A stretch of DNA of 64,000 nucleotides, taken from NCBI GenBank assembly GCA_947462335.1, contig OX381710.1, positions 65,405,303 to 65,469,302 of the forward strand. Reading direction: 5' to 3'. The notes below the pieces were generated by a model. That model saw only the letters and a list, made by a program, of their open reading frames with translations. It did not search any database and was not told the DNA's origin. This stretch comes from Harmothoe impar (lineage: Eukaryota > Annelida > Polychaeta > Phyllodocida > Polynoidae). A program made the translations under genes and the position numbers. This document shows, piece after piece, positions 49,315 through 61,504 of this stretch. The first letter of the stretch is position 1. The number at the start of each line of letters is the position of its first letter.

Positions 49315-52300
49315 CTACCAATAAAAGTTGTTTTAATGCCATTTGGGTTCCTCCTTGAGTATTATCTTTTAAACTTAGAAGTATCTGCAGTATGCACAAC
49401 TGCTGTTTGTGACTAGAGCAGACAACTTAAATCCGAGTCACTTATATTGATGAGTCATACAGATACATGTTTTTCTAGACACCAATTCTTTTTGGGCTCT
49501 TTTTTTTTTGTCTTACAGCATCATATATGGCACAATAGACAAGAGTGAACACAATAAAGTTTGATGAATATATATTTTATTTCAACAATGCATGGGCATT
49601 TACATCACAGGTCTATTGCAAACCAGTCACAAATAGTGGTAGCTAATCTACAGTCTGCAGTGATAAATAAATAATAGATGAATAAATTAACTACCGGTAC
49701 AAGTCATTCATTCTGGTAAGGCAAGTCCACTCGAAATGAATCACAACAATATCAATCAATATGTCCAATATTTACTGATATTTATCACTCCCAACAACAT
49801 AATAACATTTGTTCTCCTTTATACATCAAGTGTTCACAAAATGGTATAAAAATCCTCATAAACATGTGCTAGACCCAGTTAGCAATGAACCAATAGATCA
49901 TACCCAATGGAAATTTATTTAGCTATGTTAATTTTGCGTGACTGTCTTGTTTTCTTCCGTTTTTTGGGGGGATGTTGAAGTTTATGCTCGGGAACATGAA
50001 CAGGCTCACCCTTTAACTTTGGTAAAAGATAACTTGTGTAGAAAGTGTCAAGGCTGGCCTTGGCAACTTCCCAAAAATCACGGTCAAAAGGCACACTCTG
50101 AACAGTAGTATCCTTTGGAGTCCACACAACAAAGTCACAAGTTTCAACTTTTAACAGTGCCATCTGTGCTTGGACCTGTGCGTAGTACTTGTGGGTCTTT
50201 TTCAGTTTTCCATCGCGGTTCAGGAAAGAAATGATACCACTCTGTGCCCCTTCTGTAGGCGTCAAGCCCTTCTCTGCAGCAGCATGTGGGCATTTAATCT
50301 CAAGAAGGCGTTTGGGCAAACAGGAACACACTGCAAAGCCATCAGGTGTAGCCCCTAGATGCGCATCTCCTGAAACAATGTATTGTAATGTGGTTAGCAC
50401 AAGATCCAATAATTAATCTGAAGACACTCCACAGTCGATTTTGATACAGATGTTGATATACATAGTTTGATAGACATTTTCTAACATAGATTGCCCCCTA
50501 AGAAATATGGTACTATAAGGTTGACCCCATAACAGGCGTTTTATTGAAGGTGAAAGTTGAATGACTTAGATATCTATCTGTTTACCTGTTGGAATTTTCA
50601 AGCCACAGTTCTTGACGATGAGGTCTCCGCAGCTGTGATTCTCAGTGTACTCATCCTTTGCGTCCTCTTCATGAGTGTTCCCCCATCGTATTGCGGCAAT
50701 GCCACTCAGGTTTTGGTAGTCCCCCATGAGTTTTTTCATCAAGTAGTCAGGTGCATCTGGATTCTTGGACCGCATGAAACTACAAATTAAAGTATTGAAT
50801 CTCTTTAGTAACATGATAAGTGTGATCTTATCTAAATCCTACATGTAGAGAAGTGTTAGAAGTCATGGCTCTGATACAAGTGTTGACCCTACCTAAGAGT
50901 CATTGACATTATTGCCAGCTGAACGTTCCTTTACTATCTGAGACACTTGGATGACTTTGATACATTTCTCAGTTTAGAGGCAAATTACTACCGGTAAACT
51001 TTATCCTACAAAATACTGATTCATATAGAAGTGTTTCCAATGCCTATGTGAGAATACAAATATGTCATGATGCTTTTAGTTTGTGTCAAGTTATTAAGTG
51101 GATAATCGCCAAGAATGATATCAATAACAATATCACCACAAAATACAGGGAATAAAACAAACGAAAAGATTTAATGTCAATGTAGTGATTTAAATTATAC
51201 CTGAGCACATCTCCCATGTTGGAGGCAGTAATACGATTTCTTCTCAGATGGTGCCAATTTGAGTTTGCAGATTGACCTTTGGTTGAGCTGTAGATCAATG
51301 CAGATACTGATGTGCGGACAGCCTCAAACACATTGTTTGGAGTTGAATTCTGCACAATCTTCTCGATATCATCAGGGAAACTAGGTATGGTGTCAGTGGC
51401 GATGGGGATAGGCTCTACTACGGGATCAGCACCAATGGGTAGACCAGGGACCGATTCCACGTCAGCATCCATGGGGGTAGGGGCATTAAGGTCAAAAGGA
51501 TCAATTTCTGAGGTCTCATAGTCTGTAATAAATGTAAAAGAAAATATCAATACAGGCCTAGATAGACTGACACACACATCTTTTATGAATGCAATGTTGG
51601 CTACCAAATAGTTTGATTAGAGGCCATTTTGATCCTTGTTTATCTGAACCATTGGACTTATGGGTATAATTATATAGGCTCTACAATTCTATCAGAATTC
51701 TTCAAATTGAATGATATTGCATAAACTCTATTTATAAATGAATTTACTACAGGTTCCGTGAAGTTAAAACTGTTTTAGGCAACATGGTTACACTAACTTT
51801 ATATATATAACATATATATTCAGCCTCACGAAAAATGCTCCAGCATTTGTTTACAAATTAGATAAATACACACCTATGTCAATTGTGAACTCCTCACAAC
51901 GTGACGGATTCAAGAAGTGCAGTGCAACAGCCTCAGGGTTTGCTTCATGGAGCGCATCCCATGCATCATCATCATCACTAGAGCTGCTACTACTGCAGCT
52001 CCATTTGCGAACAGGCCTCTTCCTTTTCCGTACCTGAAACAATGACAACATAAACTTGTATAATCATTGTCAATATATTATTCAAAATTAAGCCATAATT
52101 GGTCAGCCTGAGTACCTCATTAGAAGTCATTGGTGAATCAATCTGTCAACCTTTTTGATTTGCCAAAATCCATGAATGCAGCACTGGTACATGTAATCAC
52201 TATGACGTCATCTGATAGTGCTTATCAATTCTTTTATGATATTGTCTGTATATATTCCTACCATAATCTGTTATTCTTCATTCTATATCATAGACTGTGA

Positions 52301-55110
52301 AAAAAACATCTCCCTGATCAGACTAATATATACTTTACGGGGAAATCCCCTGGAAACACGTAGTGTGTTCCTCAAGGTAAAATTCTAACTTGCACAAATA
52401 AGAAATTATCCTAAAGCTCAACTCAAGTATGTTTCAATTGGAAATTTTGTAATATAAAAGCATTATCATAACAGATGTCCTACCTTGTTCAGTCTAGGTC
52501 GTCTGGAGTCCACCTTATTGATGAGTTCTGGCTTGACCTCCTTCACAAAGGCATTATTCCACTCACAGGCTACACTAGTGCACGCATCAGGATGGTTGAG
52601 GTCTAGTTCAGCAGCCCCCATCATCTTAAAGAGAATCGCTCCAACATGGCTGCATACTTCACCAAGCCTGGAATATAGACATTAATACACCACTTTATAT
52701 TGATTTAAGTATTATGATACTTTGTTTAAATTTGAACTAGTGCTGTCATTTTCATGTTATGTCAATATATAAGTGACTAGCGGTATTTCATGTTATTACA
52801 TGTAGTATGAAAATATAAAAGATGTACAAGTTATGGCTATTATTGAACTATAGCAATATAGATGTATTTTGATATAATCATTTCAATTATCAAGATTAAT
52901 GTCTATACAGTAGATTTCTGTCAATTTAATATTGGGAGATGCTGTAATTGTATCTATAGATCAAAATATACTTGAAAAATAACAATAACCATTATATTTA
53001 TCATCATTGCAATACAAATTATCCTGGGAGGTCATCACTTACCCTGCTGTACAGCAGCAGCGGCCTGCCTCGACCCTGCCAGTGTTTTGTACCATCACCC
53101 AGGCATCATAGCCTTCACCCACGTGTTGTGACGGCTTTACCTTCGCCTTGACAAAGGTGATATCATCATTTGGCTTGTTCACATTAAGCTCTTGCACCCA
53201 GCCACAGACAGCATAATTGTATGATTCCAGACTCTTGTATGCATTTAGCTTTTCATGAGTGATGCCTGTAATGAAAACAATAACATCATTAATTCATTGA
53301 ATATTGTATAGTGGTTTTGCATACCTCTTTAAGGATCTTCTGAGGGGGGGGGGCTAAAAAGTCACGACAATTCACCTCCCACTGTTGTAAAATAACAACT
53401 ACTTATTTTGATATCAAATGGATTGGTCGATATGAAATAAGGCCCCAGATTCGGTTCATTTATAACATTCTCCTATTTAATAAACTAGGGGTCTACTCAT
53501 AAGATTTGTACTGGATTTTAGTTTACTTTCAGTTTCAGTTTCGGGCCATGGTTTCCCTGCAATCAAACAAAAACACAGCCTATAACAGTGAAACTCACCT
53601 TTCGTATTGATTAGGTAGTTGTAGATATCTCCATGTTTGATGGTCGGAACTTGCTTCAGGTCAGCCTTCCATTTTGTAACAGTACTGGGATCCGGAAGTG
53701 ATTTTAGGAGAGTTTGGAGTCGTTTTGCTGCAAGTCTCTGTGTTATTACCTCATTAGGGTTAATAGGCAGGCCCATTTTCCATGTGAAGAAGGCTATCCT
53801 TACTAGATCCGCCTTGTTACTGTTCCCACTACGTACTCCTCGAAGTCCAAGCCATTTCCGTAGCTTAGCCACTGTCCATTTCTGCAATTTCTGCCTCGTC
53901 TCATCATCCTCTGCAACTGGCAGGTGGTGCAAGGCATCAGTGTATGCAATGAAGTTCCGATCTGAACTCATGGCTCTGCGAATATGATTTGCAATAGAAG
54001 CCAACCACCTATAATAAAGACATACCATGAACTGCTCAGACATGGTGATTAACTCCACACCTACGTGTTGAGCCAAAGTTTAGCGAATTCCGATGTAGGT
54101 GCGACAACTCAGGTGTGACAGCTTCCACTTCCAATGCCAAAACTTTCATGCGGCGGCAGGTGGTGGGTGCATCCAGTGGTCGGGGAACAGATCAAAGAAC
54201 TGCCGGCTTAGGACTACTGAGCGACGCACGTGTCACAGTTAGGTGCGACTAGTGGTAAAACTGTTACTAACAGTAGTGGGATGGGCGGTAGTCCCCCAAC
54301 CCTTAAATGCATCCAAAAATCCCCATGATGGTGGCTATATTCGTCAACGATAACCTTAGCCTATCCAGTGACAAATTATGTTGATCTACATGGGATTAGC
54401 CTACGTCATGGTTCGATCTGGGTGGGATAATGTGTCTTGAGGGGGAGATGATGGCAACTGTGTATTTTTTTATTGCTTAGAAAGCAAGCACCATTTACAG
54501 TATAAATTAGCTTGGGGGGTAAAGTTCAAGGGAACGTTCAAGAATTATGTCACCGTTTTTGTCACCATTTGTCACCATTTAATTAGTAAATGTATGCCTG
54601 ATCAAAAGACCCGCCCCCGCCCCTTACTGGTGACAAAATTGTTGAACTTGATTATTGGTCTGACCTCATGTCTACCCAGGGTGTAGCGACGTAACAGGCT
54701 GCACACTCCCCGACCCTACCCCCGGCCCTACCCTGACCTCAGTCCAGCACCAAGGGCGGCAGCGGCCCTCTCCCACCCGGTGCTCCCCTCACGGCTGGGC
54801 CGACCATGGTCACAGTGCATCACACTGGCTTCTGTCGGTCTGAGCGATAATAGGTATATTATATGTGCTAACTAATTAGCTGAAGGAAATTTCTTGTGAT
54901 TTCAACCCATAGACTGTAGTAAACATCTGTTTTCATACGTAGTATATTACACATAATGTTTATGGATAATAGCTAAACACAGGTGACCATTGCAAATAGA
55001 CTTCACAGAGAGCGTCATGGACTCAATGACCCCTCGATCTGTGCAGTGTACACCTTTGCGTAGTTCCAGATTAGCTCACCAGGTGGCGATACTGGATGCG
55101 CCAATGTCCT
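49315..55110. mobile_element. Tandem unit 4, truncated (5,796 bp; nuclease half only)
   Basis: Follows unit 3 directly. Similarity stops after position 55110, which corresponds to 15975 in unit 1, inside the region between the two divergent genes. The whole nuclease gene and about 1.07 kb of its upstream region are retained, but no transposase. The sequence right of the break is the LINE region. Confidence 0.88.
49915..54043 (-). CDS. SAP-SWIM-YqaJ nuclease, unit 4 (7 exons)
   Basis: Exons: 54043-53599, 53265-53043, 52667-52484, 52033-51874, 51522-51201, 50779-50586, 50369-49915. Carries the same 12-bp exon 5 deletion as unit 3 (660 residues). Catalytic residues are intact; one Lys to Glu change (AAAEKGL) lies next to the EIKCP motif. 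This unit has lost the transposase half, so the nuclease stands without its divergent partner but keeps about 1 kb of upstream DNA. Confidence 0.86.
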
Positions 55111-55701
55111 ATATATTAGTTGTATCTAGATTGTAGGCCGAAGACCCTGACTTAACATCTTGGTTGTAGACCTTTGTGAAACACTTTTTATAAGCAGTAT
55201 ATAATTGATACAACCAAATGTCAGTCTTAGTGGTTATATACAATTAGCACCTCCTATAGAAACACTTATTCTACAATTAATTGTATGTCACCCTTACACA
55301 GGAAATGAATGGCTTAATCGGCCATATATATTTCTGTAGGCTTTTGTTTATGCCTGAACAAACTATAATGACCTGTATGATCAGCTCATGAGAATTACCA
55401 ACAAATCGGGTAGTGGAGCCCAAGCATTAGGCTTCATTAGTTATGGGTAGTCTTGATATAATCATGAATCATAAATGGATGACTGTCACACGGATATTAC
55501 ATATATAATAAGTATGGGAAGAGATTACCTGGTGGCCTAGGTCACCCAGATTATGATTATGATTTGAATGAAACAACTTGTCTGTTTCCACTCTCTACAC
55601 ATTATCCCTAATTACAGGATGTCATGATATACGCCATTAAACATCTTGTAATTACCCGTTTCAAGTATAGGTGTTAATTACACAAATGCCCCAAGACCAA
55701 G
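55111..55701 (+). other. Probable 5' UTR/promoter of the LINE
   Basis: AT-rich, no coding frame, no similarity that I can see to the array or to the flank on the other side of the LINE. The first bases (ATATATTAG) abut the truncated unit 4 without a recognisable target-site duplication. Confidence 0.45.
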
Positions 55702-56355
55702 ATGTCGGTTCTCATCCTTGCGGACTCAAGAGGGGAGTTTCTTCAGAACTACATGATTGACACCAACCAGATCAGGTATCATGTACTCTGGAGGAGGGGT
55801 GCTAGCTTTAATACGTTGGCAAACCTAGCAGTACTTAATGTTCACCATTACAACCCTGACTATATAGTGGTCTTTGGTGGCATCTGTAACGTAACAATAA
55901 GGTTTAAAAAAACCAAGTACACTGAGCTAAGGGATCATCCCTTGACCATTCAGGACAATTTTCCAGACGATATGCTGAACCTAAGAAGGAAAATTGGAGT
56001 TGTGTCAAATGCCCCAATCATGTTCTGCCCACTTGTAGGTATAGATTTAATGAGATACTGTAAAATCAATTATTATCACCCCCATCAAGATATGTTGGAT
56101 AGTCTTATGTTGGACTTAAATCAATATATCACCTCTGTGAATGCCTACCATGGGATCCCTACCCCCTGGATTGCTACTCAGTACCATAAGTACACAGGGC
56201 CGGGACATGTTGCACACAGGTATGGTTGGCTTCATGATGGGTGCCACTTCGAGTCAGACGCTCTGATCAATGTGGCCCTTGAGCTAAACCGAGCAATTGT
56301 CAAGCTGAATAAGGCAGTCATTGCCTATAGACTGACCTATGGATACCACTTCTAA
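55702..56355 (+). CDS. LINE ORF1, SGNH/GDSL-hydrolase-like protein
   Basis: 217 residues from ATG 55702. The SGNH blocks are visible: block I ADSRG with the nucleophile Ser at residue 9, block III GGICN (59-63) with the Gly and Asn, and block V DGCH (Asp179, His182). Esterase-type ORF1 proteins are known in CR1-like LINEs and are thought to act in the ribonucleoprotein; their substrate is unsettled. All catalytic positions are present, so the enzyme may be active. It is 318 bp upstream of ORF2 and co-oriented. A host SGNH gene is less likely given the adjacent RT. Confidence 0.8.
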   Translation: MSVLILADSRGEFLQNYMIDTNQIRYHVLWRRGASFNTLANLAVLNVHHYNPDYIVVFGGICNVTIRFKKTKYTELRDHPLTIQDNFPDDMLNLRRKIGVVSNAPIMFCPLVGIDLMRYCKINYYHPHQDMLDSLMLDLNQYITSVNAYHGIPTPWIATQYHKYTGPGHVAHRYGWLHDGCHFESDALINVALELNRAIVKLNKAVIAYRLTYGYHF

Positions 56356-56673
56356 GTGAGCATTGTTGACATATTAATTAATGCCAGGTGATTATGTAAA
56401 CCACGATTACATGTACCATTGAATACCACTGTAATACATCCTATACATTACCTGTATGTTCTATCAATGTTGTTATTTGAATACTCACTAGGTGTCCACG
56501 ATAAATGCATTAGGTGACGGAACACCCCCCCCATGTTGTTATGCATAATAAGACAGACAGGAAACTGACCCCCCTCCCCCCCTCCTACTTGTCATCATTC
56601 ATCATATCATACATCAAAATCATTGCACAGTACAGTACTATAGTAAGACTGGGGTCTGTCACACAATTACTAC
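56356..56673 (+). other. Spacer between LINE ORF1 and ORF2
   Basis: 318 bp without a frame. Contains two C-rich runs (about 56523-56532 and 56568-56582), which on the transcript are unlikely to be coding and could mark an ORF2 translation-reinitiation leader. Confidence 0.5.
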
Positions 56674-59514
56674 ATGAGTAGTTGCTTTGAACCAGCAGAC
56701 TTTGACAATCACAAAGGTCTAGTAGTCATGGCATGCAATATATGTAGTTTATATGGAAAAACCATAAGAATCTCTTACTTCCTACCGTATGCTGATATTA
56801 TGGGTGTTTGTGAGACATGGCTGGACAGACATCATGATACCTCAATGGTATCATACCCAGGCTACAATATTGTGAGAACTGACCGTAGACCCCATGTTGA
56901 TAAGGACTGTGGGGGTCTACTCTTCTATGTAAGAGAAGATATGGCTATAACCGTGTGTGATGATGAGTCAATCATATCCCCTTATTATGAGGTACTTACT
57001 CTTGTTCTTGAATTGCACAAAATACTGTATAAGGTCATCTTGGTATATAAGCCCCCCGAAGTTGGGAACCAGCCTATCATTGATTATCTTAAAAATATTT
57101 TGGAAAATACCTTGCCCACACGTAAACTGATTATAATGGGTGACTTTAATATAGACCTTCTCACATTAACCAGGGCTGATGAAAGACGTATCAATTCCCT
57201 TAAGAGTCATAATGGTCTTAGCCAGCTCATAACTGTACCAACTAGGGTAAAAGATGGCACTAGAACGCTCATAGACCATATGTACACAAATTGTGATTAT
57301 GTCACTCATCAAGGGGTGATCAACTCATTCATTAGTGACCACATGCCCATCTTTATGATACTTAAACATGAACGGAATTCCATTAAAAAGGAAAGAAAAT
57401 TAATAAGAATTTATAAGAACTTCAATTTTGAAATTTTCTTTGATGCCTTCAAAGCAGGACCTTGGGTTAACTTTAATGCAAATGCAACCCCGAATGCCCT
57501 ATGGGATTTATTCTATGACAATCTCATACGTTCACTAACCCTAACAGCTCCCCTGAAGTATGCATATGTGACAGTAGATAAACCTGAGTGGCTGACTGAT
57601 CATATACTTGGTCTCATGCAGGAAAGAGACAGGTGTTTCAGAAGGGCAAGGCAATACAACAATCAGGTGGATTGGGATAATGCCAACAGGCTCCAGGCCC
57701 AAGTTGATATTGAAAGTGACAGTAACAAAAGAAATAAGGTGGCTTTTCTTCTAGAGAAATATAAGAATGACCCTGAAAGCTTTTGGAGAGGCGTAAGGAA
57801 ATTGCTTCCGAAATATAAGGGTGATAAGATTAACAAATTAAAAGATGACATTACACACCAAGATATTACTGGCAATAATATCCCTGATTATATTAATGTA
57901 TTTTTTACCACCATAGGTGCCAAGTTAGCTGCCCAGCTACCTAAGCTCAATTTTATTAGTCATATTAGTCCACATTCATTGAACAATATGGACCTTCTCT
58001 ACCACCTCTTTGATGAAGAATATGTTCTGAAAGCTATAAGAGGTATAGATGTTACCAAGTCATCTGCTATTCCCCATGTTAAGGCTAAAGTTCTGAAGAG
58101 GCTACTTTTAGCTGATTCCTCAAGGCTTAGAACCATATATAATGCTTCACTTTTGACTGCCACCTTCCCTGACAAATGGAAGCATGCAATAGTATCACCC
58201 ATACCTAAGAAACCTAACAGTAAGTCGGTCAATGACCTAAGGCCTATAAGCCAGCTACCAATCCCTAGTAAGCTATTAGAGAAATTAGTCATAAATAGAT
58301 TAAAGGACTATATAGAAAATAATAATATCATAGATAAAGCGCAGCATGGTTTTAGGAAAAATCACTCGACAATAACTGCTGTCGGTGATTACTTAGACAT
58401 GGTATACAATAATTATAATAACAGAAAAACTACCTTCTCTCTCTTCCTTGACTATAAAAAAGCCTTTGATACTGTTTCACACCCTATTTTATTACAAAAA
58501 CTGCACGATATAGGACTTAGCCAAAATAGTTGTAACTGGTTTAAATCCTACCTTAGCAACAGGACACAAAATATTTTTGTTAACAATGAACACTCCAAAT
58601 CACTCCCCATTTCCTATGGGGTACCCCAAGGATCTACTGCTGGTCCAATCCTCTTTATTATCTATATTAATGACATAGTTCATCATGTGGGAGACTGTCA
58701 CATAACATTATATGCTGATGATGCGGTAATTTCATCAATATACCCGTTACAGCTCCAGCAAGCAATCAATAGCCTCTCTGAATGGTGCATAAGGAACTCA
58801 CTTACTATTAATGAGTCAAAGACAAAGTGGATGTACCTAGGCCCAAAACCCCCCCAGCATAGATTTTTTGTAAATAACAGAGAGCTAGAGGAAGTAAACA
58901 TATTTAACTATTTGGGAATAAAGCTAGACAATAGTTTAGACTTTGCAAAACACATCACATCACTTAATGATAAAACCTCCTCAAAAGTAATTCAGCTGGC
59001 TAGAATTAAAAAATTTACAGATATAAATACCTCAGTTGCTATTTATAAAAGTACTATACTGCCTCATCTTGACTATGGTGATGTAGTTTACGACAATAAC
59101 TCTGTGGAACATCTGAAAAGATTACAGTTAATACAAAATAAAGCTCTCAGAATTTCACACAACATAAGGTTAGGTCCCAACCCTAGGCTAAACACAGCCC
59201 AGTTACACCACAATACCAAACTCAAACCCCTCAAGGAAAGGAGATTAATACACCTTTTACATTATGCTTTTCACTTAAAAAGTACAGGTTTACATACTGA
59301 CAATAGGAGGCTACCAACGAGACATTTCGATGGAGTTAGGCTCTGTCAAGTGAGAGTCAGACACCCGGTATATGAGAGATCACTCCCCTATAGAGCAATA
59401 GGCATATGGAATAATCTAAAAACCAAGTATACCCTTATTGAAGAGAAGCATATATTTAAAGAAAGCATTGGGAAGGATTTTCCCAATTGCTTCATCATCC
59501 CAATTGTCATATAG
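56674..59514 (+). CDS. LINE ORF2, APE endonuclease-reverse transcriptase
   Basis: 946 residues from ATG 56674. The N-terminal apurinic-type endonuclease shows CNICSLYGK, CETWLD, GGLLFYVRED, GDFNIDLL, TLIDHMYTN and SDHMPIF in the usual order. RT blocks follow: PIPKKPNSKSVNDLRPIS, HGFRKNHST, LDYKKAFDTVSH, YGVPQGSTAGPILF and the catalytic YADD (680-683), then the thumb region. No RNase H domain follows, as in CR1/L2/Jockey-type LINEs. No frameshift or stop, and catalytic residues are complete. It nicks the target and primes cDNA synthesis on it. Confidence 0.93.
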   Translation: MSSCFEPADFDNHKGLVVMACNICSLYGKTIRISYFLPYADIMGVCETWLDRHHDTSMVSYPGYNIVRTDRRPHVDKDCGGLLFYVREDMAITVCDDESIISPYYEVLTLVLELHKILYKVILVYKPPEVGNQPIIDYLKNILENTLPTRKLIIMGDFNIDLLTLTRADERRINSLKSHNGLSQLITVPTRVKDGTRTLIDHMYTNCDYVTHQGVINSFISDHMPIFMILKHERNSIKKERKLIRIYKNFNFEIFFDAFKAGPWVNFNANATPNALWDLFYDNLIRSLTLTAPLKYAYVTVDKPEWLTDHILGLMQERDRCFRRARQYNNQVDWDNANRLQAQVDIESDSNKRNKVAFLLEKYKNDPESFWRGVRKLLPKYKGDKINKLKDDITHQDITGNNIPDYINVFFTTIGAKLAAQLPKLNFISHISPHSLNNMDLLYHLFDEEYVLKAIRGIDVTKSSAIPHVKAKVLKRLLLADSSRLRTIYNASLLTATFPDKWKHAIVSPIPKKPNSKSVNDLRPISQLPIPSKLLEKLVINRLKDYIENNNIIDKAQHGFRKNHSTITAVGDYLDMVYNNYNNRKTTFSLFLDYKKAFDTVSHPILLQKLHDIGLSQNSCNWFKSYLSNRTQNIFVNNEHSKSLPISYGVPQGSTAGPILFIIYINDIVHHVGDCHITLYADDAVISSIYPLQLQQAINSLSEWCIRNSLTINESKTKWMYLGPKPPQHRFFVNNRELEEVNIFNYLGIKLDNSLDFAKHITSLNDKTSSKVIQLARIKKFTDINTSVAIYKSTILPHLDYGDVVYDNNSVEHLKRLQLIQNKALRISHNIRLGPNPRLNTAQLHHNTKLKPLKERRLIHLLHYAFHLKSTGLHTDNRRLPTRHFDGVRLCQVRVRHPVYERSLPYRAIGIWNNLKTKYTLIEEKHIFKESIGKDFPNCFIIPIVI

Positions 59515-60140
59515 GCATACCAACTAGCTACCTCATATGACTGATGGAATTTCCACAGTCATTACTTTTACTAACTCTGCTTATTGCTAGTACTGTTCTT
59601 ATTACTGTTTCTCAGATGGAATTTCCACTGAGTATTGAAATTTTGTCGTTCTATCAAATAAATAATGTATTATCAGGATCAACAGGGACATAATAACCCA
59701 ATGTTATTTGTTGTATGATTGTTTGTACCATGTTCTATGAGATGTTAAACAACATGTTGGTAGATGGAATTTCCACTACCATAGGATGCATACTACCCCC
59801 CATGCCTGTGATTTCAATTTCAATTTCAACTCCTATGATAACTTAAGTTAGCAACCAAACACTGTAGAAATAGATATCCTCAGTCAAACCTTCTTGTATG
59901 ATTGTCATCTAGAAAAACACCCTCATCCTCACCCCCTCCCCCCTCCACCCCCTTCATGAGATATCACCGCATTTGCTAAAATGTGTTACTACTCATCTGT
60001 ACATACCTCATTAATTAATTGGGCTGCTATTTAAAACAGCCTAATTGATTAACCAGTTTCTCTATGTCAAGTTTATGCAAACATAACAAGTAAGATTTGT
60101 TAGAAAATTAAGTTATAGGAGCATATGGAATTTCCAATGC
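59515..60140 (+). other. LINE 3' region with repeated TGGAATTTCCA hairpin
   Basis: No gene. GATGGAATTTCCAC occurs at 59543, 59615 and 59763, and ATGGAATTTCCA at 60125. The core TGGAA-T-TTCCA is a perfect inverted repeat. Repeated 3' hairpins could be RT recognition signals. Part of this stretch may already be flanking DNA. Confidence 0.5.
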
Positions 60141-61439
60141 CCCATTATTATGAATATTGTATTATATCATATGAATATAATTGTGTATCTTCAATGCACA
60201 TCTCCAACCTGAGCCACGATTTTCAATATACCTGTTGCTGCCATACTCTCATTCTAATATCAGACATTTTCATATGGGCCCAGGTGGCAGAACGGCCAGC
60301 CGAACCTGGTGAAAAACATGTTATAAACACATTTTTGCCCAAATAAAACTTTGTCAAAAAACTTTAATTACCACCTTGGTCCGAAAAATAATCTGTCTGT
60401 ATAACGTGGCGTTTATTCTGTTTGAATGGGGCAGTATTTTGTGTGAATTCCATGCTATTTTGAAATTATTATGTTAGAAAATATTATGATCCCACACCCC
60501 AATGCCTCCACATGCATGATGCAATACTGCAATGCCGCTGAGCTACTATATAGATGCCATTGTATTGGTGTATCATATATAGAGACAAACAGAACCATAA
60601 TGTAGAAAGCAAGTTCAGGTAGCCTTTATTCACTTTTGTTACATTGTTCAATTAAGCGTGCATTAAGATACTTAATAAGAAACCATATATTGCTAAACAT
60701 AATTATGAATATGGTGAGCAAACAGATCATTGGGCGTGTAACACAATCACATACCATGTATGTGTGAGTTTAAGTATACTTAATATGCTTTTGTAACATT
60801 GATAATATGACAGTACATCAAGATAGTAAGTGCACGCTAGCGTTATTGCCAATCATTTCTAAGACAATATTGTGGTGATAAGATCCCCACCCTCATCATA
60901 TCATGTACCTAAGACCACTCATTTGGGGAAACCCCTTTTCTTTTTTTACATTTTCACTGAGAAATATGTGAAAAATAGTCAAATATTGCCGTACAAATTA
61001 ATTACCACCAAATTGACATGCCATCATTGAAGGGTTAAGGAACCATACAAAGCAAGCATAATTGTGACATGATAACAAATCATACAGATAGTTACTACGA
61101 CCATAGCATTGTTCATATCAGTTTTAGATCAAGAAGTCTTTTTCTTAAACAACAACATTTTTACTTTGTTAATTCAACAGTATATCAAGAGCGTGCCTCC
61201 ACATGTTGTTAGTGGGCATGCGCGGTCAAGCGCCTTCATCTGGCTTCCTGTTCGTTTCTGCCATTGTTCAGAGAAATCTCATCGGCAGCGGGTAATCAGC
61301 GCGAAATATTATTATTAATTGTTTGCTCAACAGAGCATGAGCAAGATACACATCAAACTAGTTATATGAAAGCAACTAGGAGAAAACATATTAACACAGT
61401 GGATTTTGGCAACAAATCCTTATATCATACATACATATA

Positions 61440-61504
<65 letters not shown>

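Larger units (their letters stand above)
55111..60140 (+). mobile_element. CR1/L2-like LINE with SGNH ORF1 and EN-RT ORF2
   Basis: Two open frames on the same strand, 318 bp apart, preceded by about 590 bp without genes and followed by a 3' region with a repeated hairpin motif. Neither frame has a stop, so this looks like a full-length, possibly young insertion. The start is placed where unit 4 is broken; the 3' end is uncertain because no terminal microsatellite or poly(A) was identified. Known: CR1-type LINEs can have an esterase (SGNH) domain in ORF1 and an APE endonuclease plus RT without RNase H in ORF2. Confidence 0.75.

Noticed and set aside
10238..55110. Array as a pure assembly artefact
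   Set aside because: Units carry private and nested shared indels and a MITE with a clean target duplication, which copying by an assembler would not create; still listed for long-read confirmation.
60281..60312. CCAGGT/ACCTGG hairpin as a tRNA or SINE head
   Set aside because: No A/B box arrangement and no cloverleaf can be drawn.
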